A DNA stretch of 64,000 nucleotides from Pyronema omphalodes (lineage: Eukaryota > Ascomycota > Pezizomycetes > Pezizales > Pyronemataceae): contig JAJJXM010000017.1 in assembly GCA_024516155.1 (NCBI GenBank), positions 248,001-312,000 of the forward strand, written 5' to 3'. Shown one piece after another: positions 21,246 through 33,700 of the stretch; position 1 is the stretch's first letter, and each line of letters starts with the position of its first letter. The position numbers and the translations under genes were made by a program. The notes beneath the pieces are model-generated. The model was not told the origin of the DNA. It was given only the letters and a program-made list of their open reading frames with translations, and did no database searches.

Positions 21246-22046
21246 ATGCCCTGTTTTCTAACACACACAACCCACCTATCCTGTCTCCACGTCACACCCT
21301 CCTCACAACATACCTGTCGCCAACCCAACCGTTGCACCAACATCCGAGAACTATTTTTCACCTCCCGGGATCTATGTTCCACCTGTCTATCCTCTCCCAT
21401 ATCCCCATCATCCCCGTCAGCATCTAGTCGCGGAGACTGGGCTTGTTGGGTACGAGGTATTGGTGCCTATACCGGATGCACCGGGGACAGGGGAGGAAAA
21501 CGGTATAGTGGAACTGAGACAGGAACGGGTTGGAGTAGCGGAAGTAGCGGGATGCGGGGGAATAGAGATACGCAAATGCTAGGATGCCAACAAGAAATAG
21601 GGAGAGGGGTATATGAAATCGATGTTTCGGCGAAGGGACGGCGACGTGTTCTTCAACAGCAAGGGAGGCGAGGTGAGAAAGCGGGACGAGAGTTGAAGAC
21701 CGGAGATGGAAACCCGCAAAGCTGGGGTGGCTGGATTAAATCTATTTTATCGTCCTCTCCTACTAATATTCCATCGATGCCTCCTCACTCCAAATACTCG
21801 AAAACTTCCTCAGGATGCAACATTACAGATACACCAAGACAATATACGACCATCGAAGCGGATGATTGGGAGGTCGAAGAAGCGGAATTGGCGGAAAATA
21901 GAAGAGGGGGTAATAATTGGATGAATGAGAAGTGGTTGGAGAGTTGGGTTGAGTTGGAGATTCCTGGGGTTGATTATGAGGAGGAAGGGGATTGGGACGG
22001 GGAGGGTGATATGGATGTGGTGGAGAGGGAGGTTGAATGTTATTAA
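21246..22046 (+). CDS. Hypothetical protein with Cys/His-rich N-terminus
   Basis: One exon, 266 residues. The first ~50 residues hold regularly spaced Cys and His (MPC, LSCLH, HTCRQ, NRC, LCSTC), like the short putative metal-binding N-termini of many small Pezizomycotina proteins of unknown role. The middle is Gly/Arg/Ser-rich and probably disordered. The C-terminal third contains a conserved-looking Trp/Glu segment (DWEVEEAELAE, WLESWVELEIPGVDY) and an acidic tail. It resembles 28253-28888 in plan (Cys-rich head, Trp/acidic tail) but not obviously in sequence. The CT/CA-rich leader upstream supports the start. Function unknown. Confidence 0.55.
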   Translation: MPCFLTHTTHLSCLHVTPSSQHTCRQPNRCTNIRELFFTSRDLCSTCLSSPISPSSPSASSRGDWACWVRGIGAYTGCTGDRGGKRYSGTETGTGWSSGSSGMRGNRDTQMLGCQQEIGRGVYEIDVSAKGRRRVLQQQGRRGEKAGRELKTGDGNPQSWGGWIKSILSSSPTNIPSMPPHSKYSKTSSGCNITDTPRQYTTIEADDWEVEEAELAENRRGGNNWMNEKWLESWVELEIPGVDYEEEGDWDGEGDMDVVEREVECY

Positions 22047-22105
22047 AAGAGATGAGAGGCGGGGTAATGCGGCAAGGAGAATTGGGAGCAGCGACGGGTG
22101 GCGGC

Positions 22106-22133
<28 letters not shown>
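22106..22133 (+). repeat. Homopolymer G tract (28 nt)
   Basis: Uninterrupted G run preceded by GGCGGC. Its length in the assembly is likely to be unreliable. Confidence 0.9.
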
Positions 22134-22138
<5 letters not shown>

Positions 22139-23035
22139 AGGTACTTGAAGGATATTCATGGATCAGAGGCGATAAAGGAATGGCTCTACAAAAGGGGAGA
22201 TTTGGGTTATAATACAAAACCAGCTCATTGATATGGAAATGAGGGTAAATACAAGGAGGCGATAACAATGGTAATATCGATGACATGGCATCTTCAAGTT
22301 ATCGATCATCGGTTATAGGTTACGATACCACGAAAGGGTTTGGTCGGCTGCGGAAAAAGTTCTGTTTTGATAAATATTTTATTATGTACTATTTCTTACT
22401 TACAATTTCTCCATTTTCCTTTCTCCTTTGTTTTTTTGTTCTTTCTTTCTTGCTTCTTTTTTCCGTTGATATTTCTCCATTTTTCTTGATACAATACTTT
22501 CTTACTTTCTTACTTTTCTTACTTTCTGACTAGCATGATAATTTCCAGGTTTCCAGATTTCCACTTTTCAGACGGTTTCGAGTTTTTCTGTATTTTATTT
22601 ACAATATCTTAGCTTAGCATAGTGCATCTTATCTTGGCATAGTTTATCTTAGCATAGTTCATCTTATCTTAGCATAGTCTTTTTTCCGTTGAGTTGAGTT
22701 TAGTTTACAAAATACATGTAGGTATAGGCATCTACTACACCTACTACACCTACTACCAATCAAAATATTCCATCACCGTAACATTCATCCAATAATCTAC
22801 CGCATACAATCAGGTTGTGTAACCTGATCCATGACATGGTTGACTCTCGAATAATAGTTGCTGTATATAGATCATATATCATATATGAAAACGAAAATTG
22901 CACCGGGGTATAAATGATTACCGCATCATACAGATCTAGAGACTGGGGGAATTTGTGTTTACGGATGTCGTTTAGTAATTCCACTGTGTTGATATGAGAT
23001 TCGAAATATCCAAAATCTGCAGCGATCATTTATTT

Positions 23036-23349
<314 letters not shown>

Positions 23350-23421
23350 CTCTGAGACACCAACGATACCAACGATTCCCAAAGCCATTTAACATACCAA
23401 CCCATCCTCACAACTCCCCAG

Positions 23422-23465
23422 GCCTCAGTCCTCAGTCCTCAGTCCTCAGTCCTCAGTCCCCAGTC
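23422..23465 (+). repeat. CTCAGTC heptamer tandem repeat
   Basis: About six units of CTCAGTC with one final variant, 70 bp downstream of the TTTA array. Confidence 0.85.
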
Positions 23466-24304
23466 TACAAAATCCACCCAATCATCAAATAGATAAAGCA
23501 TACCGCCACAAAGCCTTCCACGGTAGCATATGCATACAGATATGATCTACCTTATTCATACCGTATCACTTTAAAACAGGGGGGGGGGGGGGGTAGCTTA
23601 GTTTGAATATCGAATGCCGGATGTATACAAATCTTGTTCTTTCGAGGAGTTTGCGGCAGTACCTGATGGGTATTGGTATTAGTATTATAGTAGATACCCT
23701 TATCAAACGGTATGCAACGGTATGCAACAGTACGGGAGTAACAGGATGCAACGGGTGACAGGGTTATGATTCAGGGACGTTTTCAACTCTGGGGTTTCAA
23801 TGCCAGGGATATTCAAAGAGGTCAAGAAACGCAATAAAAATCACAAAGCCAAGGGTTCTTGCTATCTATAGCTATAGGCAATATTTGTATCTAAGTCTTT
23901 TGATGTTTCCGGGGTATTAATCACCACAATGATCTACAAGCCATTAAAAATTTCAAACCAAACCAAACCGAAACATTCATATATAAAGAGGTTCGAATCC
24001 CGGAACGGCTTGAAATTATTCGAATAGATAAATAAAAAACTTTATTTGGTTCCAGACGTGAAATATAATGGTAGTTAAGAAAGTAATCCAAAATGATGCG
24101 AATATCTCAATCTCGTCATGAGAGAGATTCTTGAAAGGCTTCGTGGTAATATCGTAACAATGACTTCCTCCCTCCCCCCCCTCCCCGCCCCCCGCCGCCT
24201 CCAAAATGACTTGATACGTCGCTCTCCCGAATCCATCAGTCCACGCTATATCTCTGCAGAGGATCTCCGGTTCCCCCCGCCCTTCACCCCCCACCCCTCA
24301 TCCT

Positions 24305-25988
24305 CTATGGCCAGATCAACCACACACTCAACGAAACAATCCCGACAGCCGTAATCACCGTTAAAATGCCCGCTCCCGCTCTATCCCCCACCGTCGTGGG
24401 ACCTGTCTGTCTCAAATCGCCCACTGTTCCGGATCCAGTTCCCGCCGAGGGATCACCCTTAGAAGTTCCCGTTTTCATCGTTTTCAACGGCGCGGCATCA
24501 CCAATCAACAAATTCTGAAACAATTCCATAGTCGCCATATGTTCACCAACCCCACCAATAACCACACCATAAGGCGACCCATCATATTTCCCCATCAGCC
24601 AAGAAAGACCACACGTATCACCACCCGGAGGACCAGTGCATGCTTTTGCAGCCGCTATTGCGCTGGGTCTTAAACGTGCCATGATGTAGTCTCGCGTGAA
24701 GGGACAGAGTTGGTGCGTGTATCCCATGAAACGGGATAAGTAGGCTTTGAAGGATCGTTGGTCAATGTTACAGGTTGGCGGACGAGCAAAGTTATCCCGG
24801 GGGCTGCTCTCGCAGCCAGATTCTCGCATGATATTTGGGTATCCGTCGTTCATGTTGAAGAATGGGATGTCGATGCCTCGCAGAATGTTCATGGTTTCGT
24901 TTTGCCAGAAGTCCATGGAGGGCTGATTGCCGAGTGTGGCCTGGGGATGTCAGTGGGATTCAAAAGGCATCTTTGTATTTCACTCGGAGAAAAGCTCACG
25001 GCTTCCTGGTATGCCACTGTGATGGACTTACATAGTAGTCATACATAGCCGCTGCACCGGCTAATAATGTCCCCGCATTATAACTCCACTGGACTTTCGA
25101 AGTAACCTCACAATCCGGCACATGCGCACCATCATAAACATAATAATTAGTAGTATTGGTAAGCCCAATAGTCTTTTGCCAATCATAAGTTCTCTTTGCT
25201 AAGTCCGCATAAGTTTGATTTCCCGTATATCTTGCTAGACGCGCTCCTATCTGAAATAATAGACCATTTGAAATAGAGTTTTTGTAGTTGTAACCCTGGT
25301 TGGACCTAAACACCTGCCATCGTAGACCACCGCCGCAGAACTGTGTGTCCCAGCGTACTACTTGTCTGTTGAACACGGCCTGTGCAAGCGCCAACCATTG
25401 CGGCTTATCGGGTGGTGGGTCGGGGTATCCTTTTTCTGCCGCTGCAAGCACTGCAATTCCCCAGAATGCCTGATCGTCGTTTCCGAGAGATAGGGTTTGG
25501 TTCGGAGGTTGGTAGTCATTATCGGGGCCGACTTGATGAAGCAGGGCTTCTGTTACGATGTCGTTGTATTGGTCGTCTTTTGTGAGATACCAGTAGTCAA
25601 TCCAAGCCTGTGGATTTCCATAATCAATTTTCTATTCCCATGGCGAAAATGCAGGAACCGCATAATCATGCGATGGCCACAAAATGGAAAACTTACGCCC
25701 ATGGCGGCGCCACCTTCCCACCAGTAGTAACCGATATTCTTGCCGGTTGTTGAAGGAAGAATTCCAAATTCTCCTGGGTTGAACCATGGTTGTCCCCTTG
25801 GATAGAGCTCGCGTAGTTTTGCGGCCATACGCGAGGCGGCCGCTTTGATGGAAGCTGTCGAGTCGCATGTCAGTGCGCGTGCGGGTGGGTATCGGGTAGA
25901 TTGGAGTAAGCGAACCTTTATCATCGATGTTCAAGTCGATAGCGGCCGTGAGTGACAGAACCGAAAGTAAGGGCGTTAACAGCTTCAT
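24305..25988 (-). CDS. GH76 family mannan endo-1,6-alpha-mannosidase (Dcw1/Dfg5 type), GPI-anchored
   Basis: Four exons on the minus strand, 25988-25916, 25854-25697, 25607-25032 and 24940-24305, give 480 residues. The introns are 61, 89 and 91 nt, and the first donor is GTTCGC, less usual than the GTAAGT of the other two. Residues 1-16 are a signal peptide. GH76 hallmarks: [13 protein letters not shown] then [15 protein letters not shown], the catalytic Asp pair in [10 protein letters not shown] (121-122), [21 protein letters not shown] and an [13 protein letters not shown] block. The C-terminus has a Ser/Gly/Thr-rich stretch and a terminal hydrophobic segment (~20 residues), fitting a GPI-anchor signal. 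Dcw1/Dfg5 enzymes are thought to transfer GPI proteins to cell-wall glucan. It is intact and single in this window. Confidence 0.93.
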
Positions 25989-28252
25989 CGCGACGTCGGA
26001 CGTTGTCTTCGGAGAGTAATGTTAACGAGTGAAAGCTCTCATGAGCGCATTCGTGAAAACAGGGTCAAAAGGATGAAGAGACGTGGGGCTGAGTAGAGAT
26101 TGGTTGCTCACGTTTCACATGGTAGGATGTGGGTGTGTTGTCCGGCTTTTTACTTGAGATACACTTCCGCAAGGGGATGGGATTCAGCCATCGAATGTGT
26201 GTAATCGCACACCACAACTTTCGGAGTTTATCAAAAGGTGGGTGGCTGCAGATTCTATTGCTGCGCTACTGAGAATTTCCGGGGTCGTGATGGGCTGCCC
26301 ATCACCAGGGGACCAACCCTAGGGGATGGTATATATAGTTCGCAAGAGATTTCTTGTACATACCAGTACCTGTAGAGATGCTGAAAGTGACGTAGTCTTC
26401 AGCGCGGAGCAAGACGGATGTTACACATAACTTTATGCTGCTCCATATGTACCATTGATTTGGATACGTACCTGCTGGAATGGGTGCCCTAAGCCCTGTG
26501 CGTTAACAAAGGCCTCGGCATCGCAGCCTGCACGGCCGGTACCGACGGCTAAATCATTAGTACGCTTTGTAGGGATGTCGATATCGTGTGGGGGAAAAGC
26601 TTAGATTACCCAAGACGCTAGGTCAACCAGGTTAAGCGGGATTGTCGTCGAGTGACGGAATCGAATCAATAAAACTGCAATTGGATTTCTCGTGGTAGCA
26701 ATCAAAAGCTTCATCACTCTCACCAAATCAAACCCGGTTGAATCACATCTACCGAACGATAAATGTTTCTGTCCATCCTGTCGAATATTCCTTCAATGTC
26801 GGCTTCTGATTTTCGTTTTCATCGTTGTGATATCTGTTTTCAGTTGAACGGGGCATTTTAAAGTATTGCGACGTCTAAGCACACATTAGCAGAGTGATTT
26901 ATCTCAAGATTCAGCGCAACAATTACCGAGTTTATAGGCGGGACAATAGCCACGAGAGGCACAAATCGGGGAGCCAAATCAGAATATTTCATATTTGTAG
27001 CTCTAGTCCCCATGTAGGTTCTTAATCTTATCCCAGCTATCCTTGGCTGTTCTCGAAACGTTTGATGAAAGTTTGTCTCAAAGGAGCTTATTGAATGACC
27101 GATATCTCATCCGTAACCAAGACCGAATAAACTTTGCGAACCGGGATGCTTTCCACTGCTCTGTTTGCTTCTAGGACACCGGTTAGCGCTGTAATCTTCA
27201 AGAAGCCAAGCTGGATAAGAATGCTGAAACGTAGTGTTTCCTTGACTACGTAAGTGCCGATACTGACCATACCTTTCCTACTCCAGAGTCGTCGGGGGAC
27301 TTGTCAAAGGCATCGTGGAGGTGGAGCTCGAAGGTTAACGCGTTGTAGCTCTCGCCTTATAGGTCGCCGCCTAAACTTCAGTGTTCATACGTAGCTCCCA
27401 CAAGCAGCGTCTTGGCTCATGGCTCAGCGAAAGTTAGCGACAACCGTCAGTACCGGATGCTACGCATGTAATACATCGTTTAAATCGCCATCCCTGGAAA
27501 TTTTTACAAGGGGCCAACAGAATGTTTGTATTTTGTCTTCATGTAAGTGCGACTGCTAAGCTTGCCGAGACTTTGCTAAAGGCGACAGATTCGGCAGGAC
27601 AAAGGTAAAGCTCAAAACGATTTGAATAATAAACCATATTTGGCAACATTTTATCTGTTTGCAAATTAGGGTTTTCAAATATGATACCTCCGCTAATGTA
27701 TTAGTTTCAATTTCCCCCTCATAGAATTCCCTTCTAGTCTGAAGTTCACACGCAAACTATACGTTCGGACCATTTCTAATATTCTCCTTGAATAGACTTC
27801 GATTCGAATATTTCATAAATTCTACCGTAAACGCCCCTCGTCTGCCATGGCTATAGGTACATAAAGAATGGAATCAAGAGAATCTTGTCTGGTACATCTT
27901 TCAGTCAGAATCCTAACCGGCCTCTTGCCAAGCTCCGCGGACACTGGAAACCGGCAAGTCGTGCTTTCTACTCCCCGTTACCATAGCTCTATATAGTTTC
28001 AAAAATAGCTTCATAGCTTTAAAGCTCCGTCAGCTCCAAGTTAGAGCTAGAGCACCCATCAGCTCATCCGTTAACAACGTCACCCTCGTCCCCCCAACCG
28101 ACCCTCAATACTTCACGGCCAACACCCATCGTCTAGCCATTCTACTATCCGATTCTTCCAAACCATATACTACCGCACCAGAGCGATCCAAGCTCGTCTT
28201 TCTAAGTCTTCTCGGGATCAGCATTCCTTCCTTCCTTGTCACCCACCCCACG
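25989..28252. other. Intergenic, no gene seen
   Basis: This holds the GH76 promoter on the left, and on the right a CT-rich stretch (~28030-28250) likely to be the promoter and leader of the gene at 28253. A 60-codon frame at 27088-27270 looks accidental. Confidence 0.5.
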
Positions 28253-28888
28253 ATGTGTCACGCCCTCCGTATCCTCCACCAAACCTGCGGACATTGCATG
28301 ATAATCTCCGAAGCAACCTGCACAACCAAATGCCCCGATATGTACGTGACGCGCTGTCCGAAATCCCGAAAACGCTGTCCTGAATGTGGAACTGTTGGGC
28401 AGCAATTGGTTGTACTCCAGAAGTCTAGGTACAGCTTTACTGCTGTCAAAGACACAAACGAGGCTGAGATTGATGTGGTTAAACGGTTGGAAAATTCCGA
28501 GGACGCATTTTGGGGAACTGTGAATGATCATAATAGAGAGCCATGGATCGTAAGTCCTGGCTCAGATTCAGGTTCAGATGTTGTGGACGATGAATTAACT
28601 GAACAACCAACTGGTCTGAAAGAGGTCTACGTCCCGACTTGGGTAAGGGAACAGGAGAAGAAAAAGAATAACGAATGGTTGGATGTTCAACCAACAAAAG
28701 TTGAAATGGATAAGGATATGATGAAGGAGGATAAGAAGATTGCGAAGAGGGTCAAGAAAACTGGTGGGTGGATTGTGTTAGATTGGGCGGATAAAAATGA
28801 GGGTAGGAAGAATGCGACGATGGTACCGTATGGGGATAATGAGGAGTCTAGGCAGTGGGATACTCTGGAGGATTTCGTAGTAGTATAG
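28253..28888 (+). CDS. Hypothetical protein with Cys-rich, possibly zinc-binding N-terminus
   Basis: One exon, 211 residues. The N-terminus has eight cysteines in ~45 residues (MCHAL, TCGHC, ATCTTKC, RCPKSRKRCPEC), in CxxC and CxxxC pairs that could bind zinc. The MC..CGH start is a pattern I associate with many small Pezizomycotina proteins of unknown function. The rest is charged: an acidic middle (SDSGSDVVDDE), Lys-rich PTWVREQEKKKN and a Trp/Asp-containing tail (GGWIVLDWADKNEGRK). No signal peptide or membrane segment, so probably intracellular. No neighbours suggest a pathway. Confidence 0.65.
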   Translation: MCHALRILHQTCGHCMIISEATCTTKCPDMYVTRCPKSRKRCPECGTVGQQLVVLQKSRYSFTAVKDTNEAEIDVVKRLENSEDAFWGTVNDHNREPWIVSPGSDSGSDVVDDELTEQPTGLKEVYVPTWVREQEKKKNNEWLDVQPTKVEMDKDMMKEDKKIAKRVKKTGGWIVLDWADKNEGRKNATMVPYGDNEESRQWDTLEDFVVV

Positions 28889-30755
28889 ATAACTGGTGGA
28901 GATACCGTGGTGGAAATGCGGCGAGTGATGTGGACTTGATGTGGGGTGTGGGGTGGAGGTCGACAGGGATGTTTAGGGTTCATACTTTAACCTTTAAACG
29001 CTTGATGAAGAACATAAAGTAGGGCCAGCATGATGAATAATGGATAGTTGATAATTCTAATATATTTCTCAAGAATTGATCAGATATGAATAACTACGGT
29101 CACCCCGTGGGCCCCATGTACTACTATTCCATATATATCCGAGCTGCTACGTACGATACATGGGATATGTAGGGGACCTCGCAACCTTCTTCGCCCGTTA
29201 AATTGCGACCTGCTCTCTCCCGCGTCTATTAAAATACTAAAGTACCTACACAGCCGCAATTATCGTCGCTGCTGTAAATCGTCGGAAATTCCGAATTCCA
29301 GACATAGCTCATACAAATCTGCATACGTTCCATAGCATACGGATATCTGAAACCACGATCTTCTAAGATTATCAAAATGATTACGCACACCAACTATGCT
29401 AAGCCCTGTCATGTAACGACGATCATAGATCGGCCGTGAGTGAAATCTATCAATTAGTCGGGCTAGCTATACTAGTGCGGTGTCAGGAACGCATTGATTA
29501 ATATTTTGTGAGAGAAGCTTTTTGAAGCCTCGGGAAATGCCGTGATGAATTACGCTTGCGGTTATCAAGGCTGTCAAGGCTACCAAGGCTGATACTTTCT
29601 TGTGCCGGTCCGGCCGCTGTTTTGGAGAGTCGGGATAAGCTTAATAGGTATAAATGTGCCTTATTCATTATTGATGATTGAGTTGATTTAGGGTTATAAT
29701 GGGAGTCATATATATGCATGCTGTCGTATCAGCTTAACTCTGAAGGATATAATGAGATCACAATTGGAACATTCTTTTAAATCTAGCAGATCTAGTAAGT
29801 CGGAATCCGCATGATATGGTGTCTCTTTTTCCTGAAATTTGTTATATTGATTGCCACCGATTCATAACGAGTGATCAACTCAAAACTCACGCCAATTATG
29901 CTTGCGTCCTGAAAGGTAGTATGAAAGACGAGAGGAGGGCTACAACCTGAAAATAGAAAGAGCGCTCCGGAGCGTTCCCGGCGGCTGTTGAGGTAACATT
30001 TAACAGTTAGCAATGTACAGGAACCAGATAGCTTCCGCCATAGCCTTGCGTTTAGATGCGTGTATGATATAAAAAATAAAAGTGAAAAATAAAAGTGAAA
30101 AATAAAAGTGAAAAATAAAAGTGAAAAATAAAAGTGAAAAAAAAAAGAAAAAGAAAAAAGAAAAAAATGCCTGCGTCCTTGTCTCGACGCTTCACGAACA
30201 CTTGTGTAAATCAACCACAAGCGGTGCATAACACAAATTACAAAATTATAAAAAAATGTTTATCCGCGTTTTGGCCAATCATACAGCACAAATTCCATGC
30301 TAAAAAAGTACTCTGTGTTTCCTCCAGACATGCCCCTTTTCTCCTCCTGGCAGACTGTTTGAAGTACAAGCCAGCAACAAGCTCATAAAAACCAGCAAAA
30401 GCGACTGCGGTTAGCGCTGGTTATCGCGCCTATCACCAAGTTCTTGATGAAAGCTTATCGAAGTAACCTTGGGATGTATCCCCACATTCTTCATACCCGC
30501 TGGCTGGGTGTAGACAGGATCGCGCTTCTCGGACATCCGGTTCCCTTTATACGATAAAACATCAGCAATCCTCAACCAATTGAATTTCTAGTCACATTTT
30601 TCGACGTCATCCGAAGAGAATAGAGTGGATATTCGTAGTTTATTTATCCCATCAAGATTTACAAACAAATTCATTATTTTCCCCTCGCCAGTCCCTTAAC
30701 ACAACACTCACTCACTCACTCTTACTCCATCTACCAATATCATTTTCATATTGTC
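28889..30755. other. Intergenic between the Cys-rich gene and copy B
   Basis: No gene is seen. It contains a 13-bp tandem repeat at ~30071-30138 and, near 30590-30755, the copy B 3' flank, closely similar to the E 3' flank at ~55640-55800. The frames at 29498-29719 and 29792-30229 are repetitive or isolated and are not called. Confidence 0.5.
30071..30138 (+). repeat. 13-bp tandem repeat (AAAAATAAAAGTG)
   Basis: About five near-perfect units, followed by an A-rich purine tract to ~30167. Confidence 0.9.
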
Positions 30756-33700
30756 CTAGGCGAAGTACTGCTGGCAGAAACCAGTAACACCTGTAAAGAC
30801 AACTGCAAAAGCTGCCGCGCTTACCGCCCCTGTCATCGCGCTTATAACCAGTTCCTTAGTAAAAGATAGCCCCTGGGGTTTCTCCGCCATGATCTGTATC
30901 CCGGCTGGTTGTAAGTATACACGCTCAGGTGTCTTGGACATCCTGATCCTGTCGTATTGCTCTCTGAGTACCCGAATGTACTCATCCACAATCGTCGGAC
31001 TATCCATTGTCCTCCCTTCCCTTGGGGCTAGAATCTTTAGGGTTTCGAGACGAGGCAAAGCCGCTCTCTTGCCCCTGCTTCTCTCCACATCAGTCAGGTC
31101 CGAATACTGGACATCCAGACGGTCGACCGAGTGCTTTAGCAGGTTTGTCGGTCTGTGGATGGAGACTGGCTCTACATCCGGTAGCCGCTTATACTCGAAG
31201 GAAACCGGCCGTTTCGGTCCATCCAGGCCTTGTGGGTAGTTGCGGTGTTCTTTAGCCCTCTTCGCTTCCTCAGCCGTAACTTTGGCGGCTTTCTTGGCTG
31301 CTTCTTCCGCCCAGATCTCCTCGAAGTCCTCGTACAACAAAGGACCACCCCTTAGGCCATAGTCGCGTGCAGGAGGTACCTTTGCTACGCTCTTTTCACC
31401 GAACATCCAATCGTCGGATCCCTTTGACACTACCATTCCGGCTCGGATCCACGCCTCACATGCCTCCGCGGTGGGTATATCCCGATCTTTCGGTCCCTTC
31501 CTGGCATACTGGATGGCGTTGTTCACCGCATTAACGCTGTACTCTCTGCCGCAAAGCTCGTTATAAACGGTGCTGACGTTATTTGAGACCACTTCCCTTG
31601 GTGAAATCCCAGGCTGCTGAGGTACTTCTGATACCTTCTGTTCTGCGCTGTTGGGTTTCGAGACCGGCTCTGTCAGTGCCGAAACCGTTGGTGGTGGTGA
31701 AGCGTCTGCGGATGAGGGATCACTGGCACGCTTCGGTTTTTTGCTTGCCTTCCTCTGCGTCTTCCTTCTGGGTGCCGGAACTAGTGCCTGCTGGATCAGG
31801 GCAGGGCCCGCTGTCTGCTGGCTTGCGGAGGTACCTGGCTGTGGCTTGCCAATAGCAGCTGGGAGAGGCTATTTATGACATTAGTAATGAATCACGAAAA
31901 CAAATGGAATTGATGTTCTTACCTTCTGGGACTGTTGAACCTTCTGAATGTTCTTCCACTGGCTGTACTCAAAGCTGTAAGTTGCCAAGAAATCATCATA
32001 CACCGCCTTTTTCTCATTCTTCAGCCACCGCGTATCGGCTTTCGCAACGCCACTTTTATAAATCGCGTTGATCCGCTGATATTCCCGGAGCTCGATTTCC
32101 CTTGGGGTCAGCGGCGTTTTTCTGGCCTGGTCCTGGAGTTCATTTTGATACTCATCATCATGGACCCACTCATCTCCTCTTGATATATTATCAATGAGGG
32201 CCTTCGAGATCAGGCCATCCTTGATCAGGCCTTCTAGCTCAGACTCCCAAGTTTCCAGGGGGGCTGCTGTTGCTACTGGTACACTCGGCAACGGTGTCAC
32301 TGATGGTGTCGGGACACACTGGAAAGAAGAGCTGGGCGGTAATACAGCCGGAGAGGCGTTTTTGACCCGCTGCTTATCCATACGGGCCTGGAAACTCAAC
32401 GTTTCTTTTGCCTTCTCCTTTGCACTAGCTTTCTTGATCACGGTAGTCAAATCCTTGGGAACCAACTGATTATCCAACAACGTCGACTGGGTGCATTTCG
32501 CTCGAGGGGCTGCCACAGGAGCCTTCTCGGCTTGTTTTAACCGCTGGTTGTCCAGGTATGCCTGGAAACTGGGGGGTTTCTGCGCCTTCTCATTCCCTTT
32601 GGGTTTCTCAATTGGTGCAGACAAAGCCTCGGCCATTTTCTGATGTCCCAACAACGTCGTCTTGGTCGATTGTGGATCTTCAGGTGCTGAATGTGCGGCA
32701 ACCTTCTCCGCTTCATGGTGCGTACTTCCTGCTGGCGATGAGGCTCCAAAAGCTAGCCTTTCAGATTTGATGGATGTACAGAAAAGATTCAAGGACGTTT
32801 TATTTGTCTCTCTTTCGGACCTGGTTTCTGCTACGCGGCGAGAACGGCTTCTTGGTTCCTCGGTTTTTGATGGCGGGGCAATATCGATATTAGGTGCAGC
32901 TTTCTCTAGCTCCTCGCCTTTCCCAATCTTCTGATTATCCTCTTCTGGCTTCTTGATGTCCTGTCCATCGCCAGTAGCAGCACCAGCCTGGTCCAACTGC
33001 TTCTCATTCGAGCCTGCGGCTGGTACAGGCTTAGGAACAGCCTTTCCAGAGGGATTGGTCGTAGGTTCGTAATCCGGTATACCTAGATATTCGGCAATCC
33101 TTTTGAGAAGTTGTACTTCAAAATCCGTAAGTCCAGATGATGGAGGAGGAGGAACAGCTGCTGCAGAAGAGCTAGGATTTCCAGATGTCGGTGGTAATGA
33201 AGCTGGGGCTGGTGCTGCGGGTATGTCAAATGACGCCACTGCCTTCCCTAAATCAAATTCAGATGGCTTGACAAGAGGTGTATGAATAAAAGCAGCAGGT
33301 GCTGGAGTTGCAGTAATTACTGCAGACGCTGCTGGTTTTGACGTTGCCATCGGTGCTGGTATCCGAGTGACAGCCCGTGCCGGAGGCGCTATCACAGCTG
33401 CAGCATTACCCTGAATAGAGCCGAAGGGAAGATCCGTGATATTTGCTGGTGAGGGCAGATTTTGAGGAGCAGATGAAAAAGGGAGAAGGTTGCTCTGAGC
33501 CGGTGCAGATGATGTGGTATGACCAGGCATACCCTCGAATGCATTCTTCGGGATTGGCTTCTGTGTAGCCAGCGCCCCTACAGCCGGCCGTGAGAAGGGT
33601 GAAGTAGTCGGCGGTGGATTCTTCGAGAACACACACTGGGCCATCGTAGTCGGTGCATCAATCATAGTCGTATTAGCTAGTGAGGATGAAGCCACAAATG

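Noticed and set aside
23930..24015. tRNA-like GGTTCGAATCC sequence
   Set aside because: No acceptor, D-arm or anticodon stem can be drawn around it; the upstream DNA is A-rich and unpaired.
29792..30229. 145-codon minus frame with HFYFSLLFF repeats
   Set aside because: It results from the 13-bp tandem repeat at 30071-30138.
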